Shown: positions 31,917 through 40,020 of the stretch, in pieces
Layout: each line of letters starts with the position of its first letter
Position numbering within the stretch: the stretch's first letter is position 1
IMG/VR virus record: IMGVR_UViG_3300033146_003710
Location: 1-48,628 of that record
Direction: 5' to 3' (one strand)
DNA from: a virus
DNA: 48,628 bases
Position numbers and translations under genes: made by a program
Notes under the pieces: generated by a model
What the model saw: only the letters and a program-made list of their open reading frames with translations
What the model was told of the DNA's origin: nothing
Database searches by the model: none

Positions 31917-34900
31917 CTAATCATGTTTAATCACCGCATAATTATCAGGTGTTTTATCAATCTGAATGAACTTTTCAGTTACGTCCCTCATTGCATCCAA
32001 ATGACTAATAATTATAATAAAGTCAAAGAAGTTTGTAAGATATTCAAACAGGTTATCCATTTTAACTAAATTTTCACTATCAAGATTAGAAAATCCTTCA
32101 TCAACTATCAGGAAGTTATAGCTTGGAAGATTACTAACTTTTGTTAGTGCAACCCGTACTGCTATTGATGACACGAATCGTTCCATTCCAGATGTTAAAT
32201 CCAAATTCCAAGAATCAGTATTAAATCTATTTTTATATACGATATTAATATCAATATCTTTATCATCGAGCAGGAATTGTAAAGTAAATCCTGCATTTAT
32301 TTCTACTAGAATGTTATTAACTTCATTTTGTAGTTTTGGTATAATTTGTCTTATTAATTCATATTGGAGTCCATCCTTATCAATTGCCTCAATATATTTC
32401 TCATATATAAATAATGAATCCTCATGGACTCTTACTTCACGCAATTGTCTAGTTATATCTGCAATGGTATATTCAAAATGAGTAATATTTGAATGTGTTT
32501 CTGTTAATTGTTTTTGTAATTTATTTAATTGTGTTGTAATATCTTTTTTTAATTTTAATTTATTATCAATATCAATTTGATATTTTACATTTAATTCAAT
32601 TTGATTTTGTTGTTTTTTGTATGTTTCAATGTTTTTAGTTATTGTTTTGATTTTTGTATTTATGAATTCAATCTTTGTTTTAAATTTTTCAATATTGCTT
32701 TGATTAGTTTCATATGTATATTTTAATTTTTCCTTTGCTTTATTTGCTGTATTATAATCTTTGATTTCTTGAATTATACTATTTCCACTGTTTACAAGTA
32801 GGTGTAAATTGTTTACATGTATTGATTGACTAGTGTATAATAATTCAGTTTCTTTAAATATTGTTTTAGTTGCAATTGCATCTTTCACAAATACATTATT
32901 CATACAAAAATTACAGTTATTATCATATTCAACTACCTTAAGATTTTTTAATTTTTCTTCCTGTGTTGTTTTCTTATATTTTAGTGAAGTTAAAATTGTA
33001 TTATTCTTATTAAATTCAACCTTTGCTGTATCTAGTTTTTTCTTTTTAATTTTTAACTGATTTACATCAAACTGGTGTAGCTTATTACTGATTATCTTTG
33101 CATCGGATGTATGCTTTAATACATTACTGTTTGCGGTTTTAAGGGTTAATGTTGTATTTGATAAATCAATATTAAGTTTTTTTAATTCTGAATTAAGTTT
33201 AGTAATATTAAATGATTTAATGTTAGTATCAATTTTACTTTTTATTGTACTAATATCAGAAATAAGATTTTCTTTATTATCATTTAATGTTTTAATATTT
33301 TGCTGAGTAGTTTCATATAGTGTTGTATTTGATTTTAATTCTCGACCAAATTCAGTTAATTCTGTATTCAGATTTTTATTCTTAAAATCTTTTAATACTG
33401 TTTGTTCGTGTTTTATTTCTGAATATGCTAACTTATTAAGATGTTCAAATATATCAATTCCAAGGAAACTACTTAATAACTGTTTTCTATCTGTTTGGGA
33501 CTCACTTATTAACCCATCATTATTATTCTGTAAGCTAAAACTAGTCATAATTAGATGCTTAAACTCACCTAAGTATGTTCTAATAATATTAATTGTTTCT
33601 CTCCGTTGTTCTCCATTTAAACTCACCTTTTCATTCTTATCATCAATATAATAAAAATCAACATTTACCTTTACTGCATTTTTATTATTGATTTGAATTT
33701 TAGTACCTGATTTTTCAATGAAAAAAATCTTATCATTTATTGATAATTTTAATTTACCATAAAACCAGTCCTTATCAATATTTAACAAATCAAGTGCCTT
33801 TTTAGTCCTAGTTGTTTTATCTTGTAACATAAACAACAAAATAAATAAGAAAGATGTTTTGCCAGATGCATTTCTATTAAACAATCCAATTAGACCAGTT
33901 AATGAATCAAAATTAATATAATTATTTTCACCAAAGTTAAATAAGTTACTAAACCACATTTCTTTAATTTTAATTTTATTAGCTTTTAATGTTGTAGTTT
34001 GTTTGCGGTCTAATTCATTGTTAAGCCATTCATTTTGAACAATGATTTTATTGATAAAGTCAGTAGTGAAAAAATCTTCCTTCTCATATTTATTCTTTAA
34101 GTAGTCAATAATCAGTGAGTTCTGGTAATTAACATCTGTTAAATCTTCAATTTTATCAAATTGTAAATTACCATCAAATTCAACATTATTATCTGAATCT
34201 ATTAATGTATAATCCTTAAATTTATATTTTGTTTGTAATTCAGCTACAATTTCCTTTATTCTAGTCAATTTTGTAGATTGACTAAGTATTCTTACTTTTG
34301 GTAATTCTGGAATTGTAAAATTAGGAATTACCAAATCACTGTCCATTATTTCAAACGTACAAAATCCTTGCTTATTTTTAATATTAATATATTTATGTTT
34401 TTTTGTTTCAATATCCCATTTAACAACCCCATGATACCGTAAGTCCTCAGAATAATTTTGCTGAATTAATGATGATGCATATAACATTTTTGGATGAGAT
34501 AAAACTAATTCATTATTTATTATCCTATATCCAGCTTCAAAATAATCGTTTAGTTCGTTTTTATCTATTGGTATTGTAAATGTTGATATATCATAATCTT
34601 GTAGAATTTGATATTGGTGGATATCACCTAGCATTGCAATGTCTAATCCATCAAATAATGTATTATTAATTCTAGTTTCTTTAATTTTAATGCCATTCTG
34701 TAATATGCTATTATTGACCGCACCATGATATAATCCAATTCTAATTTGAGCTGAATTTGTAAAGTCTATATTTTCAAATGGATTTTCGTCAAATACAGAA
34801 AATACAATAAAGTCAATATTATTAATATGATATATTCCAGTATCTCTTAGATAATATAAATTTTGATGATTTAATGAATCAACCAAAGGCTTTATTGAAT

Positions 34901-35216
34901 CTAACCTGTCTAAATTATTAACATTACAATCATGATTTCCAGCAATAACAATTGTTGGACAAATATCACTTAGACTTTTAAGAAATTCAATTGCTAGTTG
35001 AACAGCTTCCGGACTTAAATCTAACTTTGCATGTAATAAATCCCCAGCAACATAAATAATACTATTGTCAGTATCTTTTTTTATCTCCGTGTATAAGTTA
35101 TCAAATACTGCTTTATATTCTTTGTGGCGATATAATAATCGAATGTGAATATCACTAACATGATAAATTGTTTTAATTTTATTAATACTTGGTAATGTTA
35201 TTGTTTGTTCAATCAT
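31917..35216 (-). CDS. SbcD-SbcC (Mre11-Rad50) fusion nuclease, T4 gp47/gp46-like
   Basis: 1099 aa carrying both subunits in one chain. Residues 1 to about 380 are a metallophosphoesterase: HVSDIHIR (19-26), AGDLLHAK, AGNHDC (92-97), YHGAV and LGDIHQYQ (197-204). The rest is a Rad50-type ATPase: Walker A FNRNASGKTS (446-455), long coiled coils around a zinc hook CNFC (768-771), signature SGMERF (1009-1014), Walker B FLIVDEGFSNLD (1035-1046) and the H-loop ISHLD. In T4, gp47 and gp46 are separate and degrade host DNA and process ends for recombination. Here they are fused nuclease-first. It lies downstream of primase and methyltransferase genes in a leftward replication operon. Confidence 0.9.
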   Translation of the reverse strand: MIEQTITLPSINKIKTIYHVSDIHIRLLYRHKEYKAVFDNLYTEIKKDTDNSIIYVAGDLLHAKLDLSPEAVQLAIEFLKSLSDICPTIVIAGNHDCNVNNLDRLDSIKPLVDSLNHQNLYYLRDTGIYHINNIDFIVFSVFDENPFENIDFTNSAQIRIGLYHGAVNNSILQNGIKIKETRINNTLFDGLDIAMLGDIHQYQILQDYDISTFTIPIDKNELNDYFEAGYRIINNELVLSHPKMLYASSLIQQNYSEDLRYHGVVKWDIETKKHKYINIKNKQGFCTFEIMDSDLVIPNFTIPELPKVRILSQSTKLTRIKEIVAELQTKYKFKDYTLIDSDNNVEFDGNLQFDKIEDLTDVNYQNSLIIDYLKNKYEKEDFFTTDFINKIIVQNEWLNNELDRKQTTTLKANKIKIKEMWFSNLFNFGENNYINFDSLTGLIGLFNRNASGKTSFLFILLFMLQDKTTRTKKALDLLNIDKDWFYGKLKLSINDKIFFIEKSGTKIQINNKNAVKVNVDFYYIDDKNEKVSLNGEQRRETINIIRTYLGEFKHLIMTSFSLQNNNDGLISESQTDRKQLLSSFLGIDIFEHLNKLAYSEIKHEQTVLKDFKNKNLNTELTEFGRELKSNTTLYETTQQNIKTLNDNKENLISDISTIKSKIDTNIKSFNITKLNSELKKLNIDLSNTTLTLKTANSNVLKHTSDAKIISNKLHQFDVNQLKIKKKKLDTAKVEFNKNNTILTSLKYKKTTQEEKLKNLKVVEYDNNCNFCMNNVFVKDAIATKTIFKETELLYTSQSIHVNNLHLLVNSGNSIIQEIKDYNTANKAKEKLKYTYETNQSNIEKFKTKIEFINTKIKTITKNIETYKKQQNQIELNVKYQIDIDNKLKLKKDITTQLNKLQKQLTETHSNITHFEYTIADITRQLREVRVHEDSLFIYEKYIEAIDKDGLQYELIRQIIPKLQNEVNNILVEINAGFTLQFLLDDKDIDINIVYKNRFNTDSWNLDLTSGMERFVSSIAVRVALTKVSNLPSYNFLIVDEGFSNLDSENLVKMDNLFEYLTNFFDFIIIISHLDAMRDVTEKFIQIDKTPDNYAVIKHD

Positions 35217-35225
35217 ATGTTATAT

Positions 35226-36011
35226 TTAAAAATTAAAAAGTTTTACTTGTTGTTTTGTTATTGGAATTACAGTTTCATTTATTCGTTTTTTAGCAATATC
35301 AAAATAAGTTTTATCCAATTCAATTCCAATAAAATTTCTGTTATTTAATTTACATGCAACTCCAGTTGTTCCACTACCCATAGTGAAATCCAACACTAAT
35401 TCAGTTTCATTAGTATATGTTTTAATAAGATATAAAATAACTGGTTTTTGAGTTGGATGTGGTACTTTTTCATTTGGTGAATTGACTCTGGATATTTCTA
35501 TAATATTTGTAGGCATTGCTTTATTATCTAGTAATGTTCTATAATTAATATCGTTTTTAAATTTACCATAACTATCCGTAAGTACATTACCGCTGAGTGA
35601 CCTACCTCCTTTTCTTATCTTTTTTTTATCTTTGTTTACTATTTGTGGATTATATTTACTTTGATTTTTATAAAATACACTAATATTTTCTGTTTTTCTT
35701 AATGGTTGTTTCCATGCATTTAAAAATCCAACTGCCTGTTTTTTATTCCAAATCCAATCATATTTGTAATTATCAATATTTGATAATCTTAGATGTGAAC
35801 TAAATGGTTCACTTCCAAATAAAACAATAGCACCTGTTGGCTTTATTAATTGATTTAATCTATCCCACATCAAATCAAATGGGATTATAGTATCCCAACT
35901 ACAAGCTGTGGTACCATATGGAGGGTCAGTAATTATAGCATCAACTTTAATCCCAATAGAAATTAAATAATCCATAATTTTAAGTGCATCTCCGCTATAA
36001 AGTTCAATCAT
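35226..36011 (-). CDS. DNA methyltransferase (DPPY type), copy A
   Basis: 261 aa. Catalytic motif DPPYGTT (29-35) comes first and the SAM-binding motif LDFTMGSGTTGVACK near the end, i.e. the permuted (beta-class-like) order of N6-adenine/N4-cytosine methyltransferases. The N-terminal about 90 and C-terminal about 60 residues are almost identical to the methyltransferase at the right window edge. The central target-recognition region (residues about 95-185) is unrelated. It overlaps the primase gene by 4 bp. Probably protects phage DNA at a specific site. Confidence 0.9.
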   Translation of the reverse strand: MIELYSGDALKIMDYLISIGIKVDAIITDPPYGTTACSWDTIIPFDLMWDRLNQLIKPTGAIVLFGSEPFSSHLRLSNIDNYKYDWIWNKKQAVGFLNAWKQPLRKTENISVFYKNQSKYNPQIVNKDKKKIRKGGRSLSGNVLTDSYGKFKNDINYRTLLDNKAMPTNIIEISRVNSPNEKVPHPTQKPVILYLIKTYTNETELVLDFTMGSGTTGVACKLNNRNFIGIELDKTYFDIAKKRINETVIPITKQQVKLFNF

Positions 36012-36949
36012 ATATTATAATTTAATTTGAATTTCATTAAGTCAGTTTGTGTAAATTTCCTACTATTATTTATCAATTTAAACATATTTTTAAATCCAAT
36101 ATCACTTGGGTCTTTATTTTCTGGTAATTCTATTAAATGAATATTAGATTTAACTGAATTATACTTCAACTTATTTATTAATCCAACTGCCTGTTTTATT
36201 GCATCATTATCTAGTATGATATAAATATTAGGAGGTTGGGTTTTTATTAATTTTTGCATTAATGATTTACCGATTGTTTTACCAAACAATGGAATAGTAT
36301 TATAATGCATTGCAATTGCATCTAATGCTCCTTCAGCGATATACACATCTAAATTAAAATTGATTAAATTTTCAAATGGGATAATATCATCTTTAGATAT
36401 TGGTGGAGTTAAATATGCAAGCTTTGATTTATTTGGTAATACTCTACCAACATAATAATTTAATTCATTTTTTGAATTGAAACTTGGAAATATTATACGA
36501 TTTTTAAATTTACCTTTTTCACAATACCCAATTTTATACCGCTTAACATCTATTGGGGTTAAGTTTCTCTTTATTAAATATTGTAATACTGATTTATATG
36601 TATTGGTTTTATTCTTTATTGGGTAATATAATGGAATAAAATTTTCTGGTAATTGTAATCCAGTTTCAATTGTTTTTATTTCTTTGGATTGTGGTATATA
36701 CTTTATATCTGATAAATCATGTACTGAATGTAATACATTTTGATGAGTATTTAATTTTTTTAACAGACTATATACTGACCTACCTTTTTCATTACATACC
36801 CAGCAGTGCCAGATTTCATTATTAGTATCAATTTCTAATTTCTTTTTTTTATGATGACAAAACGGACAATAGAACTTAACATTTGTCTTTGATGTTTTTG
36901 TTCCTGAACCAAGTTCCTGCTCCAATATATGGTATAATTCATGTTTCAT
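36008..36949 (-). CDS. DNA primase, DnaG-type zinc and TOPRIM domains
   Basis: 313 aa from the chosen start MKHELYHILEQELG; a longer start adds 12 hydrophobic residues and is less likely. The N-terminal zinc site is FYCPFCHH...WHCWVCNEKGRS (Cys28, 31, 49, 52). The TOPRIM domain has the acidic motif IAEGALDAIA and the ILDNDA metal site, followed by LPENKDPSDIG. This matches DnaG/T4 gp61-like primases, which make RNA primers on the lagging strand. There is no helicase domain in the chain. First gene of the leftward primase-methyltransferase-SbcCD operon. Confidence 0.85.
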   Translation of the reverse strand: MKHELYHILEQELGSGTKTSKTNVKFYCPFCHHKKKKLEIDTNNEIWHCWVCNEKGRSVYSLLKKLNTHQNVLHSVHDLSDIKYIPQSKEIKTIETGLQLPENFIPLYYPIKNKTNTYKSVLQYLIKRNLTPIDVKRYKIGYCEKGKFKNRIIFPSFNSKNELNYYVGRVLPNKSKLAYLTPPISKDDIIPFENLINFNLDVYIAEGALDAIAMHYNTIPLFGKTIGKSLMQKLIKTQPPNIYIILDNDAIKQAVGLINKLKYNSVKSNIHLIELPENKDPSDIGFKNMFKLINNSRKFTQTDLMKFKLNYNI

Positions 36950-37124
36950 AATTAGATTATATAGTAAAAAAAATAGTAATTTCAAAACATTTTTTCATAA
37001 CAATTAGTTAACATATAGTTAACAAACAGATAATATGATAAAGTTGTAAATTTCAAATAATATCATAATAATAATATAATAATTTACAATATTAATACTT
37101 TATATTAACTTTTGATTTAATTAA

Positions 37125-37136
37125 AACTATTTATTA
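37125..37136 (+). promoter_or_regulatory. AACTATTTATTA element
   Basis: It lies in the AT-rich divergent gap 36950-37169, directly before an ATG at 37137 and 33 bp before the ATG at 37170. That spacing favours the latter as the true start. The gap also holds two TAGTTAAC repeats (near 37005-37022) that could be regulatory. Confidence 0.4.
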
Positions 37137-37169
37137 ATGATTATTTATTTAATATTTAAACTATTATAT

Positions 37170-38051
37170 ATGATTGATTTTATAATTATTATTATTTTAA
37201 TTATTGCATTAATATTATTTACTCTATTATTTGATTTTAGAATTAGAGTTAATAAGAAAGAACAAAAAATTAGAACTAAACATAATACTTTAGAACATGA
37301 TACTTTAACATCTGCAATTAAAACATTAATTACAAAATTTGATATATTATTAGAAAGTAATATACAAATGAAAGATAAATTACATGAAACACAGTTTATT
37401 TTTCAAGTTGAAATCGTTAATAATACAAAATTACGAGAAAAATTAATTCAGGCATGTGATAGTATTAATTTTAATAATAATAAGGAAAAAGATAATGCAA
37501 AATTTATTGGAATAGTTAATGAACTCATTGTTATCATTGCCGATACTTATAAAAAATTAAGACTTAACGGGGCAAATCGAATTGTTTATGAACAAATTGA
37601 AGATATTAACAATTCAGTAAAAAATATTTTACTTAAACATGATTTTTCAATACTTAATGTATCAAAGTTAATAACTATATCAGAAAGAATATTGGGGGAT
37701 TTTAATTCAGAAAAAAAATCTAAAGATAATTCAGTTTTAATTGCAAAAAAATTCAGAGTATTTTTGAAAGAATTATATCACATTTTTATAACAATGAATA
37801 ATAACTTAATTGATGAGGAATCAATGCGCAATATAGTTAAATATATATCATCAAACAAAATTCCTAATGTATTCTTAGAATTAAATAAATTAGATATTGA
37901 TAACTATAATTCTAACCAACTAACATTACTAGAATCCCAATTTAATAGTATAAATGATTTAATTATCACAAATCAGATTAATAAAGGTCAAGAAAACTTA
38001 ATGATAAATAATTTAAAAAAACAAATATTAAGTTTTCTTGACCTTCTATAA
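37170..38051 (+). CDS. membrane-anchored coiled-coil protein, about 293 aa
   Basis: Starting at MIDFIIIIILIIALILFTLLFDF gives one N-terminal membrane helix. A charged, mostly helical cytoplasmic region rich in Lys, Asn and Glu follows, without catalytic motifs. The start at 37137 would add 11 residues. The 3' end of the gene encodes a perfect 19-bp inverted repeat (37984-38045). Function unknown; single-anchor helical proteins of this kind in phages may organise complexes at the membrane. Confidence 0.65.
   Translation: MIDFIIIIILIIALILFTLLFDFRIRVNKKEQKIRTKHNTLEHDTLTSAIKTLITKFDILLESNIQMKDKLHETQFIFQVEIVNNTKLREKLIQACDSINFNNNKEKDNAKFIGIVNELIVIIADTYKKLRLNGANRIVYEQIEDINNSVKNILLKHDFSILNVSKLITISERILGDFNSEKKSKDNSVLIAKKFRVFLKELYHIFITMNNNLIDEESMRNIVKYISSNKIPNVFLELNKLDIDNYNSNQLTLLESQFNSINDLIITNQINKGQENLMINNLKKQILSFLDLL
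37984..38045. repeat. perfect 19-bp inverted repeat
   Basis: AAGGTCAAGAAAACTTAAT (37984-38002) is exactly complementary to 38027-38045 around a 24-nt loop. It occupies the last 20 codons of the membrane-protein gene. No T-tract follows, so it is not a standard intrinsic terminator. RNase III processing, mRNA 3'-end protection or transcript pausing are possible roles. Confidence 0.9.
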
Positions 38052-38110
38052 TCAACCCACACTTACTTACATTAAAATAAGATATTTATTTGTATTTTTT
38101 ATTAATAAAA

Positions 38111-38142
38111 TTTGGTAGTTAATAAATTTTATATTATCTTTG
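38111..38142 (+). promoter_or_regulatory. Bacteroidota-type promoter
   Basis: TTTG at 38111-38114, 20 bp, TATCTTTG at 38135-38142, about 29 bp before the next start. Confidence 0.8.
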
Positions 38143-38170
38143 CATAAATTAATATTTAAAATAAAAACAT

Positions 38171-38458
38171 ATGAAAGTAAAACAAGTAAGACATGGTGTA
38201 TTTGAAACTAATAGTTCAAGTACCCACTCATTAACAATGTGTTCTGCGGAAGACTTCAAAAAATTTGAAGACGGCGAATTAATGTGGGACAGTTACAACG
38301 ATGCATTAGTAAAACAATCAGACGATGCGGATAATGAAGATTTTCAGACATATGAACAATTTTTTGAAGATGATTATTTAGAATCATTTGAGGAGTCATA
38401 TACAACTAAATCAGGTGATGAAATTGTAGCATTTGGGAAATATGGCAGAGATGGTTAA
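38171..38458 (+). CDS. conserved phage protein of the VRHGVFETNSSSTHSL type, 95 aa
   Basis: The N-terminus MKVKQVRHGVFETNSSSTHSLTM is a strongly conserved signature of small phage proteins of unknown function. After about 25 residues the protein becomes very acidic (DDADNEDFQTYEQFFEDDYLESFEESY). It has its own strong promoter and its own terminator, so it is a one-gene unit, probably abundant early. An acidic, possibly DNA-mimicking or inhibitor role is only a guess. Confidence 0.75.
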   Translation: MKVKQVRHGVFETNSSSTHSLTMCSAEDFKKFEDGELMWDSYNDALVKQSDDADNEDFQTYEQFFEDDYLESFEESYTTKSGDEIVAFGKYGRDG

Positions 38459-38467
38459 CTAAATTGT

Positions 38468-38508
38468 AATCAAAGTTAAGGATTAATATACTTAACTTTG
38501 ATTTTTAT
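38468..38508 (+). terminator. intrinsic terminator
   Basis: Perfect 13-bp stem AATCAAAGTTAAG (38468-38480) with CTTAACTTTGATT (38491-38503), 10-nt loop, then TTTAT. Confidence 0.85.
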
Positions 38509-38541
38509 AACTGTAATTTAATAATCAAAAATAAATGTAAA

Positions 38542-39438
38542 ATGAGTGATATTTTAGTTAAGTATAAAAATGGAAATACTGATGTTACTATTTTAAAAGA
38601 TGGTACAAAAATAAGAGAATTTGAAGATTTCCCACAAATAGAACATCCTGAATCACTGGATGTGAAAATTACAAATTACTGTGATTTAGGTTGCAGTTAT
38701 TGTCATGAAAATTCAACAACAAACGGCAAACATGCTGATTTAGATATGCTATTTAAAACAATAACATACTTACCAGCAGGTGTTGAATTAGCTATTGGTG
38801 GGGGAAATCCATTATCACATCCTAATTTATTATCATTTTTAAATCAAGCAAAAGATAAAGGTTGGATTTGTAATATGACAGTAAATCAATCGCATTTATT
38901 ACCATATAACAAGTTAATTAACAATTTAATTGATTCTGAGCTTATTACTGGATTGGGAATTTCAATTATAAATACAAATTTTGATATTATTTCAGAATTA
39001 ATGCAAAAAACAAATAATATTGTTTTTCATGTAATTTCTGGGGTTAATAATGTAAAAGTTATATCTGAATTAATAAAATTAGGTAATTACTGTAAAGTAT
39101 TAATTTTAGGATATAAAACATTTGGTAGAGGTATAAAATACAAATCCAAGGCAGTTGAAATGAATATGAAGCAATGGAGTATGTTTTTGCCAAACTATTT
39201 TAATAAATGTACATTATCATTTGATAACTTAGCAATTGAACAACTAAAATTAAAAAGATTTTTTTCTGATAAAGCTTGGAGCACATTTTATATGGGTGAT
39301 GATTTTACATTTACAATGTATATTGATGCTGTTAAGCAAGAATTTGCACCAACAAGTAGAAGTGGCAAAAATAGAAGCAAATTCAGCGAAACAACATTAT
39401 TTAATTATTTTAAAAATAGAGATTCATCAAAAGTTTAA
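38542..39438 (+). CDS. radical SAM enzyme
   Basis: 298 aa. The iron-sulfur motif is CDLGCSYCHE (Cys47, Cys51, Cys54; CxxxCxxC), followed by the glycine-rich AIGGGNPLSHP for SAM binding. The C-terminal third has no SPASM-type cysteine cluster, so it carries a single [4Fe-4S] cluster. Such enzymes make 5'-deoxyadenosyl radicals to modify a substrate; in phages the substrate (nucleotide, protein or RNA) is mostly unknown. The strong terminator before it and the promoter after it make it a separate unit. Confidence 0.85.
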   Translation: MSDILVKYKNGNTDVTILKDGTKIREFEDFPQIEHPESLDVKITNYCDLGCSYCHENSTTNGKHADLDMLFKTITYLPAGVELAIGGGNPLSHPNLLSFLNQAKDKGWICNMTVNQSHLLPYNKLINNLIDSELITGLGISIINTNFDIISELMQKTNNIVFHVISGVNNVKVISELIKLGNYCKVLILGYKTFGRGIKYKSKAVEMNMKQWSMFLPNYFNKCTLSFDNLAIEQLKLKRFFSDKAWSTFYMGDDFTFTMYIDAVKQEFAPTSRSGKNRSKFSETTLFNYFKNRDSSKV

Positions 39439-39446
39439 TATTATTT

Positions 39447-39477
39447 TTTGTAAATCAATTTATTATTCATATATTTG
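39447..39477 (+). promoter_or_regulatory. Bacteroidota-type promoter
   Basis: TTTG at 39447-39450, 19 bp, TATATTTG at 39470-39477, 4 bp before the next ATG, implying a very short leader. Confidence 0.75.
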
Positions 39478-39481
39478 CACA

Positions 39482-39724
39482 ATGAAAATAGCAGAATATA
39501 AACTTCAACTTAATCAACTTTCTGACCAATTTAATATTCAAAAACGAAACCTTGATATTCAGTTTGTAAAAGCGAATAACAAATGTAAGTTAGGTGAAAC
39601 AATATCTGATATTAATAATACTATTAAAATAAGCAAAATGACTTTAGGATTTATTGATACAACACCAGTAATGATTTATCATAATAAGCAAGGTATTAAA
39701 ATAATTCAAGTAAATATAATATAA
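39482..39724 (+). CDS. hypothetical protein, 80 aa
   Basis: The start is set at 39482 by the promoter immediately upstream, although the frame is open further back inside the radical SAM gene. MKIAEYKLQLNQLSDQFNIQKRNLDIQFVKANNKCKLGETIS begins with a coiled-coil-like helix and ends in beta strands. Function unknown. Two bases separate it from the cold-shock-domain gene. Confidence 0.6.
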   Translation: MKIAEYKLQLNQLSDQFNIQKRNLDIQFVKANNKCKLGETISDINNTIKISKMTLGFIDTTPVMIYHNKQGIKIIQVNII

Positions 39725-39725
39725 T

Positions 39726-40007
39726 ATGAAATTGATATTATTAATAATTATAGTAATAATTAATTTATCATTTACTATAATACAACCGACTGGGGTTGTA
39801 AGATTTTATAATGAGGATAAGGGATTTGGGTATATTATTGATAATGAAACTGGTGATGATTTATTTGTTTATGAAGGAGGATTAATTGATGAAATATATG
39901 GAGAATGTGATTCTCTTAAAAATCCACTAAAAGATAATGATAATGTAAAATATAATGTTAGAAATACTAGAAAAGGACTCGAAGCATATAATGTAAGATT
40001 AAGATAA
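39726..40007 (+). CDS. cold-shock-domain protein with N-terminal membrane/signal segment
   Basis: 93 aa. MKLILLIIIVIINLSFTIIQ is a hydrophobic signal or anchor segment. It is joined directly to a cold-shock domain: PTGVVRFYNEDKGFGYIID (RNP1 KGFGYI), DDLFVYEGGL (RNP2), and KDNDNVKYNVRNTRKGLEAYNVRL. The domain normally binds single-stranded RNA or DNA in the cytoplasm. No ATG lies between the two parts, so the hydrophobic leader appears real. The protein could be tethered to the membrane with the domain inside or outside. Confidence 0.8.
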   Translation: MKLILLIIIVIINLSFTIIQPTGVVRFYNEDKGFGYIIDNETGDDLFVYEGGLIDEIYGECDSLKNPLKDNDNVKYNVRNTRKGLEAYNVRLR

Positions 40008-40020
40008 ATATTAAAAAATT

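Noticed and set aside
38542-39438. Radical SAM gene as QueE of a deazaguanine pathway
   Set aside because: The QueE-type CxxxCxxC context and length do not match, and no convincing QueC/QueD partner is present.
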